Origin: Hymenopus coronatus
Lineage: Eukaryota; Arthropoda; Insecta; Mantodea; Hymenopodidae
Reading direction: 5' to 3'
Assembly: GCA_030762935.1 (NCBI GenBank)
Contig: CM060888.1
Span: 116,137,468-116,201,467 of the forward strand
Length of the DNA stretch: 64,000 nucleotides
Shown here: piece after piece, positions 57,751 through 64,000 of the stretch
How positions within the stretch are numbered: the stretch's first letter is position 1
How the letters are laid out: each line of letters begins with the position of its first letter
Program-made: the position numbers and the translations under genes
Notes under the pieces: model-generated
Database searches by the model: none
Told to the model about the DNA's origin: nothing
The model's input: the letters and a program-made list of their open reading frames with translations, nothing else

Positions 57751-58583
57751 TTTCTCTACACGTGCTATGCGCATAGCATATAGATAAGCTATTATACTGC
57801 ATCCAAAAATTCGATACCGAGATTTCACCTGAAATATATGTTTTGAGATCCCCTGAATCCAAAAAAGGTATATTTAGAAAAATGTCCACGCGCGCATGTG
57901 TGTGTGTGTGTGTGTGTGTGACTGTCTGTCTGTCTATAGTGCGTGTGTCTGTGGACACCATAGCTCAAACACGAAAAGTCCTTTAAATACTAAACTTGGT
58001 ATTTAGGTTTAATATTTTGTAAGGATGCGACACGAAGCTTTTTAAGAAAATCACCCCATCCCCAACTACCTTTTACATGGAGAAATTTTCGAAAATTTTA
58101 ATTTTCTCAAAAATGACTCTACAATTTTGATTAAAATATCTTATACTAAACTTATTTACATGATCAACAAAATGTGTATTTTGAATTTTCTGGGAATAGC
58201 CTCTGAAGACATCTTTATTCTGCATGAATTTTGTGGAATTTTTAGCTGGTAAACCGTAAGAGATAGACAAAAACTTACAACACAAAAATGTAGAGCTCAT
58301 TAAAACGCACAATTTTGTCATGAAGTTAACCGTTTTTGAAAAATTCTTTGTTGTTATTTTCAGTTTTAAAATACATATAAACAGAGGAGCTTCAATCACA
58401 TAGCAACCAGTTTTAAACTATTTGTTTATCACTATAGTCTATGGTACTCCCTTATGTCCCGTCTAGTTACAAGGAAGTAGTAAGCATTTCTGCTATTTTT
58501 TCGCGAATGGCATGAATAATAAGCAGAGAATAATATGTTGCAGAGATGTAAAGAAAATAATATGAATGGAACACATCTGTTTT
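57745..58583 (-). mobile_element. Hpe element, third of chain
   Basis: Starts TTTACTTTCTCTACACGTGC with palindrome TATGCGCATAGCATA, has the CA block read as (TG)n at about 57897-57920, and ends GAATGGAACACATCTGTTTT. The G/C variant in the palindrome centre (TGCGCA in place of TGTACA) keeps the self-complementarity. Confidence 0.85.
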
Positions 58584-59300
58584 TTAGAAAAAGGTCGTGT
58601 GTATGCATGTGTCTGTGAACAGCATAGCTAAAAAACTAAAAGACCGTTAAATACTAATTTGGTATTTAAGTTTTGTATTTCCCAAGGATACGACACGAAG
58701 ATTTTAAAACATCTCCCCGCCCCAAACTAACCTTTACATGGAAAAATGTTTAAACATTTTTGCTCAAAAATACCTCTAACGGTTTTGATTAAAATACCAT
58801 ATATTAAAGCAAATAAAATCTATAGCTTGAATTTTCTGGGAGTAGCTTCTGAAGACCTGTTCCCTCTGGATGAATTTTGCTGAATTTTGCATAACTGGTA
58901 AATCTTAAGAGATACACAAAAACGTACTACACTATAAAGTAAATCTCATTAAAACACACAATTTATTTTTTTCGTGGAGTTGGCCGTTTTGAGATATTCT
59001 TTGTCATTAGTTTTCGTTTAAAAATATGTAAAATGTTCTCATATGGGAACTTGTGAACTCCTGGCCAGACAAAGAAATGGCTTTCAATCCCATAATAACC
59101 ATATTTTAAAACATTTCATTGTTGCTTTAGCCAAGTATATTTTCTTATTTCCCTTCTATTTATAAAGAACTAAGTAATGATACCGTTTTGCTAATGTTTA
59201 TCTTGATTAGCATTAAGTAGATATAACAATAAGCTTATTAACAATAATTTGTTACAGAGATGTAGAGAATGTCACGGGAATGGAATATATAAGCATTTTT
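58583..59300 (-). mobile_element. Hpe element, fourth of chain, lacking the hairpin
   Basis: Begins at AGAAAAAGGTCGTGTGTATG, just inside the CA block, directly after the third copy's T run, and runs to the 5' end at about 59263-59300 (GTAGAGAATGTCACGGGAAT). Confidence 0.8.
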
Positions 59301-59319
59301 AAATGTTTAAATTTATTTT

Positions 59320-59540
59320 TCAATTTTCTTTTATTTAACGTGGTTGGTCATATCAGACAATGAATAAAATCGGTAAAATGATGCTCAAATGAATCGGAGC
59401 TCATGGGGTTTAAAATTACTCGACATTCGTTCTTCTCAGGATAAGGAAAACCCCTAAAAACCCTCTTCCGGGTAACGCACTCTAACTCGAGACCTCTTGA
59501 ATGTGAGGCAGTCAGCTACTCCCACACTACCGAGGCTCCA
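59320..59540 (-). mobile_element. SINE-1 copy, diverged
   Basis: Minus strand: tail TATTTAACGTGGTTGGTCAT, body GGGGTTTAAAATTACTCGAC and TTCTTCTCAGGATAAGG, head TCCCACACTACCGAGGC. The B box is damaged. Confidence 0.75.
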
Positions 59541-61150
59541 ACATTTCGTGGCTACGCTAGTCTTCTGCTACCGGGAGGCTGTTTCATCAGTGCCGAACGA
59601 TTTTCCTTAAAATTCTAAATCCATAGTTTTGCAGAATGAGCAGATGGGACGGGATTAATATGCCCTAAATTAAAATGGTAACGAAATTCGCGTCTAGCTG
59701 CCTTTAAGGGAGCAGTAGAAACAAATGTTTAAAACAAAACAAGTATGTAATCACTTATTGAGTATCTGGGATTGGAAGAAGGAAGAAGAGGAGAAAATTT
59801 CACTATGGTGAGTCTGTTTATTGGGACTATTTCGACAGTATGGATTCTGGTACCTACGAGATAAACCGGAGTTCGAGTGATAACTATGGGCGGCCGATCC
59901 GTCTTCTGGGTGTAGAACCTACGTCTTGGCATAATCCTAGACGTAAACCTACTCATTGTAAGGACTTTTTCATTTACGGGATTGCATTGGGCGATGGTGT
60001 TCTTTTCTAGCGGAATGAAGCGGTGGTGTTCCAGAAACGCTGGGCCCTCTCTTGGTCCGATGAGTTGTGGATGAGGATTTGTTAGGTCTTTTATGTAGTT
60101 AAGCCTTGTAGTTGGTATGTCTCTATGCGTCTGTGATACGCTTTATTAGGGCAGAGATAGATTTTTCTGGATTTATTGAACGGCGTTGATGTGGAGTGTG
60201 AATGTGGAGTTTAAGTGTTCCTCAACTGAGGATAGTCACTTCATCGGATTCAGGTTTTCGACGTGGAGATACTTAATTGCTTCCATAATGGTGGCATGGC
60301 TGTCTGTTTATGCGGGGTTGTGAGTGGCGTTGAGCTCTTCGGTCTCCTGTAGCTCTTGAAGTGGGTTGTGTTTTGATCTCGAGGAAGGCAGTCTGAATTT
60401 GGTGTCGTGGCTTCAGGCAGGTGGCAGCGAAGCGGCGTGATGGTGTGCGGTGGCGTGATTATTCTATGGTGGCAGAACGGTCCTCGAAGTGGTCTGCTCG
60501 GTGTGACGCCTGCGAGGCTATGACGTGGCGTGGGTCTGCGATGGGTCAGATTGTTGTCTGGGTCTGCTTGGACACACCGCTTGGCCTATAAAAGTCCTGC
60601 ATTGTAGAATAGGCACTGTAGAATGGGGCGTGTCAAGTCGTGGCTGGTTCTGTTGGCTGTGTAATTGGCGCGGCGCCATAATATTGACAGTGAGGTGTGG
60701 AAGTACAGGTGTCAGCAGAGTGTCCATACTGGCATCAGCGATTACATGATGTGGTACGAGAGCCCCATTAGCCTCAACCGGGAGCACCTGCCCAAGAGCA
60801 AGTAACCCCTCAGTCAAGGAGTTGAGTCTAAACAGAAAATTCTTTTTCCCCTCATCACTAAGGGCCAAAGGGCGTCGCTAGGCGTCGTTGAAGAACAAGG
60901 CTTCCGGTAACTGCCGGTGCACGCAGCGTGTTGAGGTTGAATGGTTTGTGCCATTGAGCAGGTTGAGTCTGAGTAAGGTTCCAGGACAAGTGCACTAAGA
61001 TGGGCTGAAGAACCGCATTAGCTGTGCTGGAGGGACGGCGCTTTCGGCATCCGTTCCCAGTGGTTCATCGTTGGCTATTGCGTTGGCTTTGTTTTTCTTC
61101 TTCGTCCCCTTCTTTTTGCTGCAGCACCTGTGAGCGGCTGATAATTATCG
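59541..61150 (-). other. GC-rich island with decayed minus-strand coding frames
   Basis: Clearly GC-richer than the rest of the window, most of all at 60300-60780. On the minus strand, open frames run at 60868-60518 (116 codons) and 59956-59729 (75 codons, with an open extension upstream of its ATG to about 60140). A further open stretch at about 61137-61010 is lysine-rich. Stops and frame changes separate them, as in an old coding region. Amino-acid use is balanced rather than repetitive. I do not recognise a domain. Options are an old transposon or LTR-element gene, an endogenous viral relic, or a host retrocopy; I cannot choose. The plus-strand frame at 60525-60749 is the shadow of the minus frame. 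Confidence 0.4.
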
Positions 61151-61314
61151 TTAGTTTTATAAAAATATTCTTCACTGCAAAAATGCGTTGTTGATCTGTC
61201 CACTTAAGCACATTTATTTACCTAAATGCGTTATTGACTTGGAAACAGAATGCGCACGCCGTTTTCATGTTATTCATTGAGTGGTAGAAGAGTCACATAA
61301 TATAAAATGTCTCT

Positions 61315-61594
61315 GTCGTTCTCCGTAGTCTGGGGGTAACATGCTAGCCTCTGAGCCCAAGGTCGTGGGTTGAAATCTAGCGAGTGCATGGATTTTTTGA
61401 GCATAAAAATACTTAGGCGGGTTTTCTTCGGAAACAAAGTAAAGCCATTGGCCCCGCGTCGTAGAATTACGTCACATAAAAGAATCTCTAGCCTGAAAAG
61501 GAGGCCTCTAAGCAAAACTATGCGGTCTGTCACGCCCAATATTTAATGAGAACCCCAGCTATAGAGCCTCCGTAAAAAAAGAAAAAAAAAAAAA
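61315..61594 (+). mobile_element. SINE-3 copy with poly-A tail
   Basis: Head CGTTCTCCGTAGTCTGGGGG, B-box region GGTCGTGGGTTGAAATCTAG, body GTGCATGGATTTTTTGAGCA, GGCCTCTAAGCAAAACTATG and an A-rich tail at 61575-61594. Homologous to 9752-10031 along its length. Confidence 0.8.
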
Positions 61595-61810
61595 CCTGCA
61601 ATTTCTGTCTCATTATTACCTATTTGCTGTTACAGTATGTGCCGGCACTGAGTTAAATACAACTTTTACATCATTCACTTTTCCGACGTTTTTGTCGTTG
61701 AATTGAAGATTGCCATACATTTATACGTTTCTTTAAAATTATAAATCAGGTTCCTTGTCCTGTTACACATAATATGAAATTACAAAGTTATCATACAGTC
61801 ACTGTTTTCT

Positions 61811-62703
61811 TACTTTTTCCATACGCACTATGTACATAGTGTATAAAGAAAGTATTGCACTCCACCAAAAATTTTATACCGAGATTTCACCGCAAATATA
61901 TGTTTTAGGTTCCCCAATAACCAAAAAAAGCATTTTCACAAAAAGGTCCGTGTGTGTGTGTGTGTGTGTGTCCGTGTGTCCGTGTGTTCGTGTGTCTGTG
62001 AACACGATAACTCAAAAACGAAAAATCGGTAAAATACCAAACTTGGTATTTAAGTTTAGTATCTTCCAGGGATGCGATACGAAGATTTTGAGAAAAATCC
62101 CCCCACCCCCAACTACCCTTTACATGGAACTTTTTTCGAAAATTGTGATTTTCTCAAAAATGGCTCTAACGATTTTGATTAAAATTTCGGATATTAAACA
62201 TATTTACCTGACAAATGAAATGTTCATCTTGAATTTTCTGGGAATAGCCTTTGAAGAGTAGTTTATTCTGGATGAATTTTACTAAATTGTGAATAACTGC
62301 TAAACCGTAAGAGATGGACAAAACCTTACTACACAAAAACTGTAAAGCAGTTTAAAACACACAATTTATGTTATATACATTTTTTTCGTGGAGTTCGTCG
62401 TTTTTGTGACATTCCTTATTTTTGGTTTCTGCTATGAAAAACGTATACTTTTCTCATACTGGAACTTGTCAACTCCTATCCATATAAACAAAGGTACTTC
62501 ATTGACATAGCAACCAGCTTTTGACTATCACTTTAACCTACGGTTGTCCCTTATTTCGCTTCTACTTACAAGAATGCGAGTAATAAGAATATTTCTGCTA
62601 ATTTTTTTCTGATTAGCATAAAGTAAATAGAAGTATAAGCTTTTTAAGAATTATTTGTTGCAGGGATATGGAGAAAGTCATGTGAATGGTACACATCAGA
62701 TTT
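61811..62703 (-). mobile_element. Hpe hairpin element, full length
   Basis: Starts CTTTTTCCATACGCACTATG with palindrome ACTATGTACATAGT (about 61827-61840), CA block read as (GT)n at about 61950-62000, AACACGATAACTCAAAAACG, and ends GTGAATGGTACACATCAGAT plus T run at 62703. One of the best conserved copies together with 23871-24755. Confidence 0.9.
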
Positions 62704-63805
62704 TTTTTGTTTGCTTTAATGTAGCTGCAGTCTCTTGTTGACCACTTGTATCTACAACAGCTGTGTAACGAAAGCGTATCTGCATACCTTTATCTGGATT
62801 GATATGGAATAAACAGAAAAATCAAATTTTCTATGATTAATTTTAGAGGAGAAAAAAAAACTCTTAATGTCCGGGGAACTCATGTGAACATAACACACCA
62901 GATTTTAAAATCTAATTTAGGTCTCAACTTGACCCTGCACATAGGCCAACTTGAAAGTGAAGCTTTATCATCAAACCGTATATGTGTTTTGTCTTAAAGT
63001 ACAATAATAAACGTTATCAGAATTATTACAACTCTTGCACCGTTGTGGTACGGAACCAAGGTGTTACTGTATTTTAAAAACCAAGAAAGTATTTTAAAAT
63101 ACATGTTATGTTGATTTGTCCACTTAAATGTCTATACTGCTCTATGTCTGACACGAGACATCCATAGGTATAGTATATTGACGTTTGTGTGCTCTTTGAG
63201 GTTTTCCGTGCCAAAACGTCGTTTCTAAACATTGGAAGATTTAACGTTAATGTTTGGGTAAAAAGAAATACTTACGTGCTATACATGGAGTGATCGTTTT
63301 CCTAAATAGCTCCCTGATTTACGTATAATATGTGGAATGAATTTTTAATTGCATTTTAGTTCCAGTTCTTTCCATAGTTCACTTCGAGGATTTAGTAAGT
63401 TACTCATCGCGGCTTCTGAATTTCGTTTGATAAAAGTCACAGAAGAATGAATGGAACTTTTCCCACTATATTTAATCTAATAGCTTTGCGCTTCATTACA
63501 CTTTTTGACTGGCGGAAATCCATTTTTTGGTAGTTTTGCGTTTTAGCCTAAGATTGCACTGCTTTGTCAGACACGTGCTATAGAATTTGGCAGTTAGTTT
63601 CACACTTGTAGCGTGTTAGCATCGCTGCCGTCTCTTTCAAAACATGTATGAAGCTCCCAGCAGCTAAAAGTTTATATTTTGACGTTTAAAAACAATTTAT
63701 CGACATATTTGCAACATTGCTCTCTTAAGGTGAACCATTACACAGAGAACTTGAAATCATATTTGTATAAATGTGTTAAATATTTTGGTATTTGTAATTT
63801 TGTCA
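62704..63805. other. Spacer with a decayed Hpe end
   Basis: The segment 62868-62910 (GAACTCATGTGAACATAACA, CACCAGATTTT) resembles the end of a reverse Hpe copy. The rest is AT-rich without recognised features. Confidence 0.35.
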
Positions 63806-63868
<63 letters not shown>

Positions 63869-63869
63869 T
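63806..63869. repeat. (TAA)n microsatellite
   Basis: About 21 TAA triplets. Read on the minus strand it gives a poly-Leu frame that is not a gene. Confidence 0.95.
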
Positions 63870-64000
63870 TTTAAAGAGAGAAGTTGTTACATCTTTTTGT
63901 GCGGATTTTATGTTTAACTCACCTGAGTTTTTGTTTTGTTGCATATATGATAGGATAATTTATGGCATTTTATTAACTATTAATGATGTCCAACAGCCGG

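Noticed and set aside
54597..59300. CRISPR-like or satellite array
   Set aside because: The units are about 0.8 kb, diverged, and the same element occurs singly all over the window in both orientations. There are no spacers of CRISPR type.
61830..62261. 143-codon plus-strand frame
   Set aside because: It lies entirely in an Hpe element. The equivalent frame in other copies is broken, and much of it is the GT microsatellite. Similar frames at 23894-24166, 38332-38619 and 57659-57961 were rejected for the same reason.

Overview
This window looks like AT-rich, repeat-dominated intergenic and intronic DNA of an invertebrate animal. An arthropod, perhaps a chelicerate, is my guess from the mix of transposons and tRNA-derived SINEs, but nothing in the window names the species. 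There are no bacterial-type operons, rRNA genes, CRISPR arrays or complete host genes. Most open reading frames are chance frames or translations of microsatellites.

The main occupant is one non-autonomous element family, called Hpe here. About 30 whole or partial copies in both orientations cover roughly 19 kb by my tally. A full copy is about 0.85-0.95 kb. It has a 12-bp inverted repeat (ACTTTCTCTACA / TGTAGAGAAAGT) just inside its two ends, a palindrome at its 3' end built on ACTATGTACATAGT, an internal CA-rich microsatellite, no coding capacity, and A/T runs at both borders. Copies sit inside other copies and in head-to-tail chains (54.6-59.3 kb). The architecture resembles DINE-1/HINE elements (non-autonomous Helentrons).

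Other repeats: at least five tRNA-derived SINE-like families, named here SINE-1 to SINE-5, several with clear target-site duplications; ~280-bp tandem units carrying a tRNA-like core; three or more LINE fragments; a PIF/Harbinger derivative of 948 bp with TIRs, TAA duplications and a MADF exon; two Mutator-like relics; an internally deleted mariner; a possible solo LTR; and large microsatellites (about 1 kb of CA-type hexamers, 0.3 kb of GTAG).

The best host-gene signal is on the minus strand: two exon-like reading frames at 48045-48240 and 45726-45933, each bounded by splice-like sites and compatible in phase. I do not recognise the protein. A GC-rich island (about 59.5-61.15 kb) carries decayed minus-strand reading frames of unknown origin.

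Layout: 0-8 kb, Hpe copies, a Mutator relic and a LINE 3' end; 8-10 kb, SINEs and the CA microsatellite; 11-17 kb, Hpe, SINE dimer, Harbinger and LINE; 17-31 kb, dense Hpe and SINE mosaic with mariner and GTAG repeats; 31-42 kb, Hpe, SINEs and quieter DNA; 43-48 kb, LINE, composite repeat and the candidate gene; 50-59 kb, Hpe array, Mutator relic and a nested LINE; 59-61 kb, GC island; 61-64 kb, SINE, Hpe and a TAA microsatellite.
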